Positions 24,230 through 36,250 of a DNA stretch of 64,000 nucleotides are shown piece by piece. Under the pieces are notes generated by a model, which had not been told where the DNA came from, ran no database searches, and saw only the letters and a program-made list of their open reading frames with translations. The position numbers and the translations under genes are program-made. Position 1 is the stretch's first letter. Each line of letters starts with the position of its first letter. The stretch comes from Monodelphis domestica (taxonomy: Eukaryota; Chordata; Mammalia; Didelphimorphia; Didelphidae). The stretch is from positions 14,099,255-14,163,254 of the forward strand of contig NC_077232.1 of NCBI RefSeq assembly GCF_027887165.1, in the 5' to 3' direction.

Positions 24230-25682
24230 TTTCTCCGTATGATCATTTTGGAAAAATTAATTTTTCCCCAAAAGGATCATAAAAACATAATAAACTTAAA
24301 AGATTACAATAATGTGAGAAAAAGAGAAAAAAAGAATAAAAACAATAATTGCTGAACGCATTGACAAAAAGCCAGTTAGGGGGCAGTCCCCTTTGGCATG
24401 AAAGTACAGATACAAATAAATGTTCAATCAACCACACCCAAAGTTCAATTTGATCCTGTGCAGCTTGTGGTCTGGAGGCTTCTTCATGGTGGCTTCTCCA
24501 ACAGTTCAGTTCTGGATTCAGAGAGGTAGCATCTTCTTTACCTAAAATTCTTCTCAAAAGGAATTTAAACTTTGCAATTTAAATAATGATATTTTTTACA
24601 TTCCCCCGTGTTGTGGGTGATTGAAAGATTCAGAATCAGTTAGGGATGCATGGCTGAGGTATGAGGTACATGAATCAATTGGCAAGAGATATTAAAAAGA
24701 CATCAGAAAAATCAAAAAGAAAAGAAAAATTCCTGGATGAAAATATAGACTATCAAAGTCTTATGTGTAAAAATTCCAAGTAAAAGAAAAATAATCTATA
24801 ACAGGTCCTTGAATCAGGGCCCAATTAAAATGATCTAAGCAATGAGGCATTTACCCAGTCAGTGCCAGGACTGCAGAAAGGTACCACACTGAGAGGCAGA
24901 AAAGGGGACCAGAGTATATAAGCCAAGGTTCCGGGAGCCAAGTTTGAGGTACTTGGTAGAATGTGGAACAAGGAAGACCTGCTTTTAACACATGTTAAAC
25001 AGCCGCAACCTCGAACCCCAAACACATTCAAGTCTTCTTTGTCTAGGCTCAAAGTGACATCAATTTCACCAGGATTGGTTGGTCTCTTTGACCTTATGCT
25101 CTATTGGCACTATGCAGTGGCTCTTTTGTGTATATCTTGTCCTAGAATTAGACAGAATCATTAAGCAAAAGTCCCATAATTTATTTAAATAATTAGTAGC
25201 ATCATTTTTATAGTCACAAGCTTTTCGGAGCATGCATTAGCAAATGTATTTCAAACTTGTAGCACTGAAAATTCAAAAAGTTAAAGAAAATCTTAATGCT
25301 GGTGACATGTGCTTCAAATATAAAAAGGAGAGAAAAATAATAAAAAAATTTGAAAAAGTATATTGCACATGCAAGAAAAATATAATAATAAAAGAGCTTT
25401 TAAGAAAATTCAAAAATGTAGCTTATAATCATTGACACTCTGTGTCAGCTAAGAAAATATAAAATGCAAGGCTTTCTCATCAAAAATGAGATCCATTTCC
25501 TCTTTGTATCTGGCCATGATCACTGTGAGTAGAAGGCAAATGAATTGAACAAGGTTAACAAATTTTTTTCATTTTAAAAAATACAGTAGTACAAATACGT
25601 AGTTACCAAAATCCCCAAAATTCTCAATACTTGCAATAGCAAACAAACACACTTTCATATTTCACATAAGTTGCTGTATGAC

Positions 25683-25884
25683 ATTTTTTTTAAACCCTTA
25701 CCTTCCGTCTTGGAGTCAATACTGTGTATTGGCTCCAAGGCAGAAGAGTGGTAAGGGCTAGGCAATGGGGATCAAGTGACTTGCCCAGGGTCACACAGCT
25801 GGGAAGTGTCTGAGGTCAGATTTGAACCTAGGACCTCCCATCTCTAGGCCTAGCTCTCAATCCACTGAGCTACCCAGCTGCCTC
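25683..25884 (-). repeat. tRNA-derived SINE (SINE1/CORE type)
   Basis: On the minus strand it has an A-box-like TAGCTCAGTGG, a B-box GGTTCAAATC, the segment TGTGACCCTGGGCAAGTCAC and an A-rich tail. A perfect 11-bp target duplication TGCTGTATGAC flanks it (25672-25682 and 25885-25895). The TSD and good sequence suggest a fairly young copy. Confidence 0.9.
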
Positions 25885-26679
25885 TGCTGTATGACTTTTT
25901 TAAAGCCTATGAATTGATGGACATTTGTCACAATTTTTACAAACATAGCAATCTTTCAACCTTGGTATTTAAACATATTTTTTAAAACAAAGTAAAACTC
26001 ATCTTGGGTTAAGAACATCATCAAGAAATCTATATATCATTCTGGTAGAAGTAAAATAGTGAGCTGAAGAGCATAAATAAAGGGGTGCTCCTTTTTTGGA
26101 GGCTTTTAGGGATACAAATGCCCTAAGATTAACTGCCCAACTTCCATTCACATATGGGAATGTTGGGGTTTATAAAATGTATTTCACTTCAGCTACAATT
26201 GGCCTTACCTCATGGTAGGGGAAGGCAAAAATAACCAGAGATTGTTAAGAAAAAAATTCCAAAAATCATATTTAAAAAACCCTTAAAATCATTTGAGATA
26301 TTTAGCATATTAAATCTTCCAAAGGTTCTTATATAATTATAACCAGTTCTGAAGTCCATCTATCCTCGGCAATGTTACAAAGGCAAAATAGAAAAACTGT
26401 TTTTTTTTTCCATATTGGGCTTAATCACTAATATTTTTTCAGCACAGTTATAGGGGAAAAACAGCAGAATTTCAAAACTCAGTACATTAAAAATAAATTC
26501 AATCAACCTTCAGTGTAAGAGAATATTAAATCCAGTAATATATGAATTTAAAATCACAAAGTTAAACCTTAAACAAAACAATCAGGAAAAATGCAATAGA
26601 ATACAGAGATTTTTATTGACCATTGGAGTCTGAAATGCCTCAAAATATAGCCTTTAGTCTTTAAAGTTCCTTGGGTGGG

Positions 26680-26885
26680 TTTTTTTGTTTGTTTATTTGT
26701 TTGTTTTTAATTATCCATTTAAATGTCTATTGTCTGAAGGTAGAGTAGTAAAGGCTAGGCTATGGGGTTCAAGGGACCCGTCCAGGGCCCCACAGCTGGG
26801 GAGTATCTGAGGCCAGATTTTAACTAGAGACCTCCCGTCTCTGGGCCTGGTCCCCAGTTCGCTGGGCCACCCATTTTCCCCTTCA
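26680..26885 (-). repeat. tRNA-derived SINE, older copy
   Basis: Same family as the SINE at 25683. The GGCCCAGCGAACTGGGG, GACGGGAGGTC and CCCCAGCTGTGGGGCC segments are recognisable on the minus strand, but it is more diverged. The tail on the + strand is a TTTG-rich run. Confidence 0.7.
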
Positions 26886-28422
26886 AAGTTAGTTGAATCT
26901 TCTCCCTGACACGCAGGTGAAGTTAATGCTATTACCAGAACAGTCAAAAGGCTTAAAAATTTTTAGAAAGTTTTGAAACAATCCTGTCCTTAGATCATAC
27001 CATCCTGGAAGAGCTGAAAACTTATAAATTTCTAGATCTAGTTCTGAAAGTATTTGCACAAATAAACTGAAGCTTTTCATCCCAGGAAAAGAGATCAACA
27101 TTAACAGTATTTTTTTAGATAAAAACCAAGAAAATGGTTATAAAAAGAAAAAAAATGAAAAATGAAACTGAGTGTAAAATGGTATTTGGTGATAGTGAAG
27201 ACAAGAACAGAAACACAGAAGAAGAAAAGAAAATCAATATTGCTATATCCAAAGCTTCAAAGAAAAATATTAAGTTAATCTTAAGCCAAAAAGGAATTCT
27301 ATGAGGAATTCATTTCTCTTACTTTAAGCAAAGTGAATGGAGAACTTGACATACAAATTAGCATAGTGAGTAGCAGGTCTGCCAATTGGTGTGTATTTCT
27401 TCTTGCTAAGGCTGAGAGTTTTATGTGAGGCTTGGTCCTCTGCTGGGTCTGGTATCCTGTCTCAGTTCTTTATTAAGTTGTTGAGTTGTAGGCACCACGA
27501 TTGTTGGGGAGACTGTAATGTCACTAAATATAGACCATTCTCTTTAAATTAATAAGAGATGCATTTTTTCAATCTCTTTGTGCTCACCTGGGGTAGCATG
27601 GTGCCTGACTATATTTTACTTATGATTTATTGATTAGGACAAAGTTTGTATCATTTTCCAAATCGCTAAGAGAAAGACTGATGTGGGCTTCCAGGCTGAT
27701 TTGCTACTGGTGATTTGATTTTCTTGAATTATTTTAAAAATCAAATTGATGGATACTCAATCTTTTTTATTTTCTCTTCTTTGTCACCACAATAATTTTC
27801 TATGCTTATTTTTTTATATTTCCTCATTTTCCTAGCCTTTTCTCTTGACCTTTATTTTTATCATAAAGGTATTTCCTGTTCTCAGGGCAGAGAGGGCATT
27901 TTCTTAAACATCACCTTTAGTTGTGGGATCCTATACATTTCAGCTCTGCTAAGGTGATGTGACTGCCTGGGGGCTAGGAGGTCTGAAAGCCACCTCTCAC
28001 TGCTGATTCTGTCTCCTCCTTTTGTCTTGTACAGCTCAGAACACTGTGAGCTACCTTATTCTGGGCTCATGGTCTCTGCTTGTTTGGGCAATAGCTCTGG
28101 TTCTCATGCTGAACTTGAGGCTTGGGTCTCTCACTTTGCTGTTGGGCAGGATTCATGGCCCCATTACGGACTTCAAATGGACAAGCACAGTATGGATAGC
28201 CTTGCAGCACAGTATTAGTCCTCATTGAAAATTTGAGAAAAGACTTGGCACCTCCTCTTGTGATTGAACCAGTCAGGTAGACTGTGGACTGCTTTGCTTG
28301 AAGCTATAGTGCATTGCTGAGAGATTTTGCTACGAATCCATAGCACATCCATATGAATCCAGAGTATTTAAAGAGGTATTCACAGGATTACTGTAAACCT
28401 CAAAATTTCTTAGGCTTATAAA

Positions 28423-29310
28423 TGTTGGAAATTTCACCGTTGGGAAATTTCATACTTGAAAAATTTCCTATTGATAGTGGGTCTTGGCTATTGGAATGTG
28501 AACCCCATTGGCATGAGAGTTTCCTCCTCCTCCCTTCTTAAGATTACTTTAGGACAGAAACCTTTTGCTGAACAATGGAAAGGACTTTGACCTATGCTTA
28601 AGCATAGAACAGGAATTTCTTTGAGTCATGATTGATTTTAGAATTGATACAATGGAGATACTTGGAATCAATCTCCACCCTACTCAGTCCTAACAGGATT
28701 TAGGAAGGGCTGTAGCATAGATCAAAATTTAATTATTCCAATCTCTACCCTACTCAGGTTAACAGGATTTAGGAAGGGCTGTAGCAAAGGATCAAAGATT
28801 TAATTATTTGAAAATATGACCTTCAACAGACATGAGCAAAGCCAGAGACCTCTGGGCAGTCCTGACTTAAGCTAGAGCCTCCATTGGCACAGGGAAATTG
28901 ATGGACAGTGATTGGTAGATGTGAGAACTGAGGGGAGGGAACTTGGATGGTTTCCTTAAAGATAGAGGGCTCTGAAGACTCAGGGGTGGTGGTTGAGGAG
29001 TTTGTCTGAGTGGTTGGAGTGTGCTCTGAGAAGCTTGCTCTGAAGGAAGCTGAAGGTGGGGGCCTCTGAGACTGTTTCTCCATTTTGGTCACGTGAGTAA
29101 TAGGGACTGATCTCTTTTCTTTGCCCCAGCTATCTAAGGGCTTGGGCCTTTTGGCCCAGCCTAAACAGAAGGGGTATTTAAGCCCTATTCCCTTCTCTCC
29201 CTTTTCTCTCTCTCTATCTCTAATTCCTTTTTTCCTCCTGTTGTAATTAAACTCCATAAAAGATTGACTGCTGATTTGAGTTTTCATTTAGGAATTACAT
29301 AGCTGAATTC
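28423..29310 (+). repeat. LTR (ERV), about 890 bp, sense
   Basis: It starts TGTTGGAAATTTCACC and runs to a PBS-like TTGGCGACC at 29312. ATTAAACTCCATAAAAG near 29246 is the likely polyadenylation region. The U3 part contains a 70-bp tandem duplication (about 28669-28807). A segment near 28895-28940 (GTGATTGGTAGATGTGA) is shared with the LTR at 32537-33155, so the two belong to related families. No internal genes were recognised after it. Confidence 0.6.
28669..28807 (+). repeat. 70-bp tandem repeat inside an LTR
   Basis: ATCTCCACCCTACTCAG at 28671 recurs as ATCTCTACCCTACTCAG at 28741, followed in both by ACAGGATTTAGGAAGGGC. Duplications of this kind are common in LTR enhancers. Confidence 0.85.
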
Positions 29311-29379
29311 CTTGGCGACCTTAAATTAATATATATAAGTCTTTTAAAGTGATTTCCTTGTCACATACTCTTATGTTGA

Positions 29380-29705
29380 CTTAGGGAAGAGCTTGGGGTC
29401 TTAGAGCTGGCTTGAATACAGATTCAGAACTCTGAGCAATTGGGTAGAGTAAGGGAAGGCTTGTTGTTGGCTTGTACCTGTGATTCTGGGTGAGGCCTTT
29501 CTGTAGAGTAGGTCCCCCTCTCACTCCAGGGAACCTATCTCTGTATACCTTCCAAGTTCTTTTCTGAAGCAAAATCACCTCATTCTGTCTCTTAATTGCT
29601 TCTACCACTCAGGAATTCACTTGGAAGTCACATTTCATTGTTGGCTTTCCAAGATTCTCAGAGAAGTTTGAGCTTTCCTTGCCTCTACTCTCTTGTTTCA
29701 GGTCG
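29380..29705 (-). mobile_element. Probable L1 5' UTR fragment (antisense)
   Basis: The segment near 29665-29695 (GTTTGAGCTTTCCTTGCC) matches one near 34546-34570 that continues into an antisense CCACCATCTTGG start motif of L1. The rest has L1 5' UTR-like composition. ORF1 and ORF2 are absent. Confidence 0.4.
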
Positions 29706-31740
29706 GCCTCTAAGCTTTCATAATTAAGAGTACATTTTCTATAATGTAGAATAGTTTTAAAATTAGCACAAATATTTAAACAACACAGAAGAGAAGATTT
29801 TGCCTATTGGTCCATATCTGAAATCATCTGCTTTTATTTTGCCAATCTCTACTTTAGACTGATGTAAAGTCATTTTGTCCTCCCTCTCCTACTCTTGAGA
29901 GGAAGTCAGCCAGCATTTATTGATCACCCATTGTGAGCAATGCATTATGGTAGGCAAAGTGGATATAATGTTATGTCATGTTCCAACTTAACTTTACTTA
30001 ATCCTTAGCATAGAATGAAATTGGTCCTAAATATTCAGTTCAGATAGGATGAAAATGAGCCAATAACACATTACAAACTCGAATTCCTTAATTCAAAGAG
30101 TGAGATTTTAAAAAGAAATATTTTTTTTAATATTACTAGATGGTAGTTTGTCATAATGACAGTCTTATAAAGGAAACAAGGATAGGGACCATCATTTCCA
30201 AAATGCATGGGTAAAATATACCATGGCTGGATCACATGGTAAATGTAGAAACCAGTATAGCAATCATCATTTCTAAAAGGCATGGGTAAAATATATGGGA
30301 GCTGGATGACATGGTAAATGAAAAAATAAGTAGGGAAATGTTAGTGTGTTCCATTTATGTTGTTTAGAGATATAAGGGAATATATGTAAGACAAATATTA
30401 ATCTTACAATGTGAATCTGATGGGAAGACAGAGACAAGTTTCTCCCTGAATTTGTAGTTATTTCTGTACTATGATCAAACTCTATGATGGAAAAACCCAC
30501 CTTGAGGACTTCCTACCAGGACCTGATGAATGTTTCAGATAAATTAGTTAACTGTGCCATTAGCTTCATGTGGATGAGCATAATGATCAAAGTGGACCCA
30601 AATCCTAGTATGGAAATTTTGGTATTACATCATCTTCTAGATCCATCTCAATTGTCAGTGGCACAATTACTCTACTGAGTCCATGGCATCCACTATTGAG
30701 GCAACAGGCCCACTTAAGAAAAATGAGATTCATCAACCTAAAAGCATTGTTCTAATTCTATTTTTATTACTACTAATTCTTCATTCATCAATGGTTTATT
30801 GTCTGGCCAAAGCATTGTTAAATGTAAAATTCATCTCAGGATGGGAATTTGGGACTCTGATCTTGACACTATCACTCATACTTTTGCCCTTCTCATGTCA
30901 AACTAGACACGGAAACAGGAAACATCTGGTGATATTGAGTCATTGCAGAGTTTTGGGTTAGTGAGAAGGAACATTACATTCTGGAACACCTTGAAGCCTA
31001 ACTTGGGAGGGATAAGAGAGCCTTTGGGGCATTTATAAACCCATGGAAGCTGCTGCTTCTCCAGGCATTGTATACAAGGAGTCAGGATCCCAAATTTATT
31101 TTGTCATTCACTTTGTAACTCAAGATGGAGATGCAGTGTTTTAGGGCATGATGTTTTCCAGTGGCCCTCACTTTCAGATACTCTCAACATACTTGTTTAT
31201 CTTGCACTCCAGAGGCATGACTATGTGGCAGCTTCCATTTTCTAACACACATGGTGCAAAGTGAATAATATGTAGGAGGCAAAAATGCCACAGAATTATT
31301 TCCTGTTCTGTGTAGCTTCCCCCTTTGTCCTAAACAGAGGTCTATCCTGTGTCCCACATTAGGATTTCTAATTTACAAGGGATAATTCAAACCTGGAACA
31401 CAAATTAGAGAAAAAAAGCTTTTGTCACAGAGAATATTTTAATATACACATGATCAAAGACTCTGAGTCATCTTAAGATACCCCTACTCCTTGGTTCTTT
31501 GTAGATTTTGAATAGTGGCTATGAGCTTGGGTTTACTGGGATTCTCTTCCTCTAGTGTATTTGTGATCCTGATTTATCATTTTTCATTTCCTGAGCACCG
31601 TATTGGGAAGCATTCTTGTCACTATTAGAGATTACAGTCTCACATCTAGAAAAGAAAGTTACACGGTCATTTTCTCCATCTTTGTGATGACTGAGTCTCA
31701 AATTCCCAGGAACTTTTCCTGGGAATTCCCCCATGACTTT
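29640..31740 (+). repeat. Direct duplication, copy A (partner 34530-36250)
   Basis: The two copies share, in order, an antisense L1 5' tip, a SINE/MIR-type segment (GAAGTCAGCCAGCATTTATT), a GGAAGCTGCT segment, an ACTCCAGAGGCAT segment, and TATTTGTGATCCTGATTT. Copy A is longer by about 250 bases (about 30490-30740). No recognised gene lies inside: the best frame (30683-30961) predicts hydrophobic segments but is not conserved as a frame in copy B. Confidence 0.65.
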
Positions 31741-32536
31741 CCTCTATAAGCTCCCACTGAGTATTTAGTTCTACATTTTGTTGAATATTAGAGGGAACAA
31801 TGGGTTAGTTTGACTGAGAAATGAGTTCTTCAAGGAGATCCAATATTACAACTACAACAATCAAAAGCTCAAGGGAAAGTAGTATGTTGACTAGATTTTG
31901 CCATAAATTCCATGGGATGAGCCCTTTCAGAGAGACAAGGAATTCTGTATTTACAAGATTGGTCATGGAGCTGATGAGCCAGCTGTTAAATAAGTTGCAG
32001 ACAAATGCTTGCACTAAAAAAACAAAACAAAACAAAGTATTTAATGAAAAGCCAGTTGTTAACTAAGTTCTGAACTGGCTGTAACTCCATATTTCTAAAG
32101 TAAACATGTGGGAAGCAGGACAAGGCCAAAAGCTTTTCCCAGGTTTTTCTTAATCCTAATTTAGGCAGTTGTTCCCTAAAGGAAAGGATATTTAGAAACA
32201 GCTCTCCTAGCTAGGACCTTAGGGCCCTGTTGCTAAGATGTAAAACAGCTGAATTCTATTTAATTTAAGGAGAATCAAAATGTTTTTTACTCACCCTCTT
32301 TTGCAGCAGCTGTATTTTGAAGCTGAGTTAGCATGTTTTAAAAGACTGACTGACAGAGCAAGTAATATAGAGAGAAAGGAAAGAGATTTCACAGAAATTT
32401 TTGAGGGTTTTCGTCACAACTTACAAGGTCAACCATAAACTGTAACAGTTAAAAGAGTGATTGCCTTAAACTGTGACCGTGAAAATATGGTTTCAAGACA
32501 GTGTCTTGCGTTAAATCAAAAATAAAGTGGTTGCCA

Positions 32537-33155
32537 TGGGAAAAATTCCCAAATGTGCAATACCCAAGTCAGCTGGGTTTTATAGAGATTTTAATTAATA
32601 CAAATTAAGAAATTAATGAAAGGGAAACAGAGAGTAAGAGGTCATAATGAGAAAAGGGCTAGGTCAGCCTAGGCCAGCCTAGGCTTAAGCCTTAAGAGAG
32701 AGATCAGTCAGTCTTTAATCCACTCACCACAAGATTTTTCCCAAGCAAGATTCTAGTGTTCAGAGACACCCACCAGTTCAGCTCCTCAACTCAACCAAGT
32801 TCAGCCACCAAGCTGAATTCTCTTCTATTCAGCTTTGGCAAGCTGACCTTCTCAGAGACCTCTTCTGACCTCCTTTTAAAGAGAATTTTCTCCTATGTCA
32901 CCTCCCCTAAGTTTTCACATCTACCAATCACAGTAGACATTTTCCAAAAGACTGACCATTCTTAATTCACACCTTCTTTTGTTAAGCTTGTCCCTTGAAA
33001 GTTTGCAAGTTGCCTGACCTTTTAGTGATTAATTTGACCTTCATAGGTACTTAGCATCTTTTTGTATTAGATCTAAAAATAGAGTTAGCTTAAGGGCTTG
33101 GCCTCACTATAAGTATGGGTTATGTACTTTTTCATTGTTCAGGAGGGAGTTTACA
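32537..33155 (-). repeat. Antisense LTR (ERV), about 620 bp
   Basis: On the minus strand it starts TGTAAACTCCC right after a purine tract (TTAGGGGGAGATAAAG in reverse complement, about 33159-33174). It has an ATTAAAATC signal and ends ...TTTCCCA beside a TGGCAACC motif. Both a polypurine tract and a PBS-like motif adjoin it, so whether it is the 5' or 3' LTR is unresolved. 32100-32536 may be internal DNA; no frame was recognised. Confidence 0.6.
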
Positions 33156-33339
33156 ACTTTATCTCCCCCTAAGGCATTGTCTAAGTATGGGTGGAGTAAT
33201 GTAAAGTTCTCACATACATTCCTGACTAAGTCCCTTCAATGTTTAAAATGGTGAATGGTCTTAACCAAATGTTCTAAGGTAGAGTCTGAGAATTTTTAAC
33301 ATTCACAAGTCTGAGAAATTTTAAGATTCACAATATCAG

Positions 33340-34125
33340 GAAAGCCATCCACATAATTGAATATATCAATAAGCAAACCAACAAAAATCACATGATTATC
33401 TCAATAGACACAGAAAAAGCTTTTGACAAACTACAACACTCATTCCTATTGAAAACACTAGAAAGCATAGAAATAGAAGGGCCTTTCCTAAAAATAATAA
33501 ACAGTATCTGTCTAAAACCATCAGCCAACATCATCTGCAAAGGGGATAAACTAGAAGCCTTCCCAATCAGTTCAGGAGTGAAACAAGAATGCCCATTATC
33601 ACCTCTATTATTTAAGGTTGTACTAGAAACACTAGCAGTAGCAATAAGAGAAGAAAAAGAAATTGGGGGTATTAAAATTGGCAGTGAGGAGACCAAGCTC
33701 TCACTCTTTGCAGATGACATGCTTGTCTACTTAAAGAATCCTAGAGAATCAATTAAAAAGCTTGTGGAAAAAAATCAAAAACTTTAGCAAAGTTGCAGGA
33801 TACAAATTAAAAACACATAAGACATCAGCATTTCTATATATCTCCAACGCAGCTCAGCAGCAGGAATTAAAAGGAAAAATTCCATTCAAAAAATCACCCA
33901 AGACAATTTAAAAGACTTCGGAATCTATCTGCCGAGACAAACACAGGAACTATATGAACACAACTGCAAAACACTTTCCACATAACTAAAACTAGATCTG
34001 AGCAATTGAAAAAAATTGATTGCTCATGTTTAGGATGAGCTTGCATAATAAACATGACCATCCTAGCCAAACTTATCTATTTATTTAATGCCATACCCAT
34101 TGAACTTCCAAAAAACTTGTGTTAT
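33340..34125 (+). mobile_element. L1 ORF2 fragment, reverse transcriptase part
   Basis: The open segment at 33392-33787 encodes the RT core: [14 protein letters not shown], then [15 protein letters not shown], then the catalytic FADDM box (usual YADD/FADD). It continues after a frameshift with the QTQELYEHN-like region and ends near 34125 at the PKxxCYC region. Endonuclease and C-terminal parts are missing. Dead L1 piece. Confidence 0.85.
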
Positions 34126-34590
34126 TGTAGACAACATATCATAGGATTTTGATGTTTAATTTGCTTTGTTTTCTGGTTCCATCTCATGGATTAGTTTTTC
34201 CCATTCACATTTATTGCTTTGATTATTACATGTGAATTCACTTCCAAAGTATTTTCCCATTTTGATCCTTTCCTTCTCTCCATTCACTCTTCTTTATCTG
34301 GACTGTTTGATATGACCATTATCTCCCTCATTTCATCCTCCCTTTCATTAATTCTCCCCCTTTGTCTCTGACCTGTGGTGTGACATTGCTGTGGAATACC
34401 CTCCTCCCTTACCTCAGTGTAACACAATCTCTTTGTCTCTATTCCCAGATGTTTTCTAAAAAAAAAAAGTTGTTTCACTTTGTTACCTTGTTGATTCTAC
34501 TCTACCAGAATTCTTTTTAAGCCCCATTACAAGGTTATTTGGAGAGGTTTGAGCTTTCCTTACCTCTACTCCACCATCTTGGTCCACTTC
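34126..34590 (-). mobile_element. L1 5' part (5' UTR tip joined to inter-ORF region), antisense
   Basis: Read on the minus strand: CCAAGATGGTGGAGTAGAGG (34562-34581, L1 start), then about 100 bases of 5' UTR, a short T-run, then purine-rich inter-ORF sequence and the ORF2 start region up to the GACAACATA-like segment at 34130. ORF1 is missing. It abuts a sense ORF2 piece at about 34125, so the two are parts of different insertions or of a rearranged one. Confidence 0.55.
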
Positions 34591-36250
34591 TCAGATTTAA
34601 CCATTTACAAAAAAAGATGTTCTTTTATTTAAAATGGAAAAGAAAATAGCCCAAATTCTCTAAAAATCTTGTGGAAGACCAAACTTTGTCCATATGTCCA
34701 TATTTGAACTCAGATGCTTAAATATGGCCATACTCTACTACAGACTATGGTCAAGTCATTTTGGCCTCTTCCAATCTTGCTTTTGAGAGCAAGAAGTCAG
34801 CCAGCATTTATTTATCACTTATTACATGTAAAGCACTGTTATAGATATTGGGGATGAAATAACTGGCCATGTGCCAATGTATCTATCTGGTAGCCATGGC
34901 TTAGGGTGAAATTGTTCCTAAGTAGTTAATTCAGAAAGGGTCACAGCAATGAGCTGATAGAACATTACATAGAAAACACTAATTCTATAATGAAAAGAGT
35001 GAATTCCTTTTAAAAATGAATACTTTTGATAGGAGTTATCAAATTGGGGTTTGTTATAATAATGGGTACATGAAGGAAACTAGTGTAGAGATCAGTATTC
35101 GTTATATGCAAGTATAAAACATAAGTAGACTGGATCACATGGTAGGTGTAGCAATAAGAGATGAAGTGATAGTATGTTCTATGGTTACATTTGTCTTATA
35201 CTGAGAAATCAGGGATACATGTAGGCTAGGTGTTGGTCCCACAATGGGAAATTGATGAGAAGACTGAGAAAAGGTTGTTCTACAATGAATAGTTATATCT
35301 GGGTTGTGATCTCCATCTCTGGAAGAAAAACTTATGTTGAAGGCATTGACTTGAAATTCTTTTGATTATTATTATGTATATGTTGCTTTCAGTAATGGTT
35401 AAGTGTATACAGCCACTGGCCAGAGCATTGTGGTTAATATTATCAAGGCTAGATTCAACACCTTCTCGGACCTGTCTGGCGTTGTCATGGAAACTATCAC
35501 TCTCACTTTCTGCCTCTTCATATAAGGCTGGAGTCTGCCTGATGTAATATCTGGAAATATAGAGTCATTGCAAAGAATTAGTGTGGTGAGAGTGGAAGTA
35601 TCACTCCAGGAGTCCTTAAGCACTCAATTGTGACAGATGAGACAGCACTTTGGACATCTCAAACCCCAGGGAAGCTGCTAATACAGCAGGGATTGAAACA
35701 AGGAAGCAGGTGGCCAAACTTATTTTATCACTTGAGTTTTTTAACTCAGGAAGGAGGATGCAGGTGAAGAGTCGCAGGTCAGGACGGTCGCCAATGATCT
35801 CACTTTCTGACTCTGGTCAACATGTTTTTTTGACTAACACTCCAGAGGCATAAAGATGAGGCAATTTTCACTCCATATCTATAGGGAACAAAGTGAATAA
35901 TATCCAGAAGGCAAAAAAGTCCCATAAATGTACCCTTTTTAGCTATCTTTTTCCTTTATCATAAACAGATGCCTGTGTCATATCTCTTATTAGGATTTTC
36001 CAAATAATAGGGGCTCTTTAAAGTAGAACAGTTTAAAAAATTATTAGAAAAGTAAAATCTTTAGAAACAGAGAATGTGTCTGTAGGTTCATGAAAAACAT
36101 CCCCAATCCTTTTAGATTTCTTTACTTTTTACCACTTTATATATTTTGGAATTTGGCCATGGATTTTGGGAAACTGGGGCTATTTTTATTTAGATTATTT
36201 GTGATCCTGATTTTTCAGTTTTCCTTTTTTGAATATCAGATGGGGGAGCA
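34530..36250 (+). repeat. Direct duplication, copy B (partner 29640-31740)
   Basis: This matches copy A in the same order, from the antisense L1 tip (34546-34590) to TATTTGTGATCCTGATTTTTCA (near 36195). Spacing is similar except for one region missing relative to copy A. No gene recognised in it. Confidence 0.65.

Larger units (their letters stand above)
24230..28422. other. Mostly unassigned; possible old ERV interior with SINE insertions
   Basis: A-rich on the + strand up to about 27300, with no recognisable coding domain. A motif at 24588-24602 (TTTTACATTCCCCCG) echoes the LTR/polypurine junction at 24222-24236, so at least the left part may be the interior of the minus-strand element whose LTR is at 23864. 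Two SINEs lie inside. 27840-28300 is GC-richer and unassigned. Confidence 0.3.

Noticed and set aside
28823-29287. Open frame of 154 codons on the minus strand
   Set aside because: It is the antisense of an LTR (28423-29310), low complexity in places, and has no recognisable domain.
30683-30961. Possible multi-pass membrane protein exon (MS4A-like idea)
   Set aside because: Hydrophobic residues only; no conserved motif of the family could be aligned in one frame, and the duplicate copy does not keep the frame.
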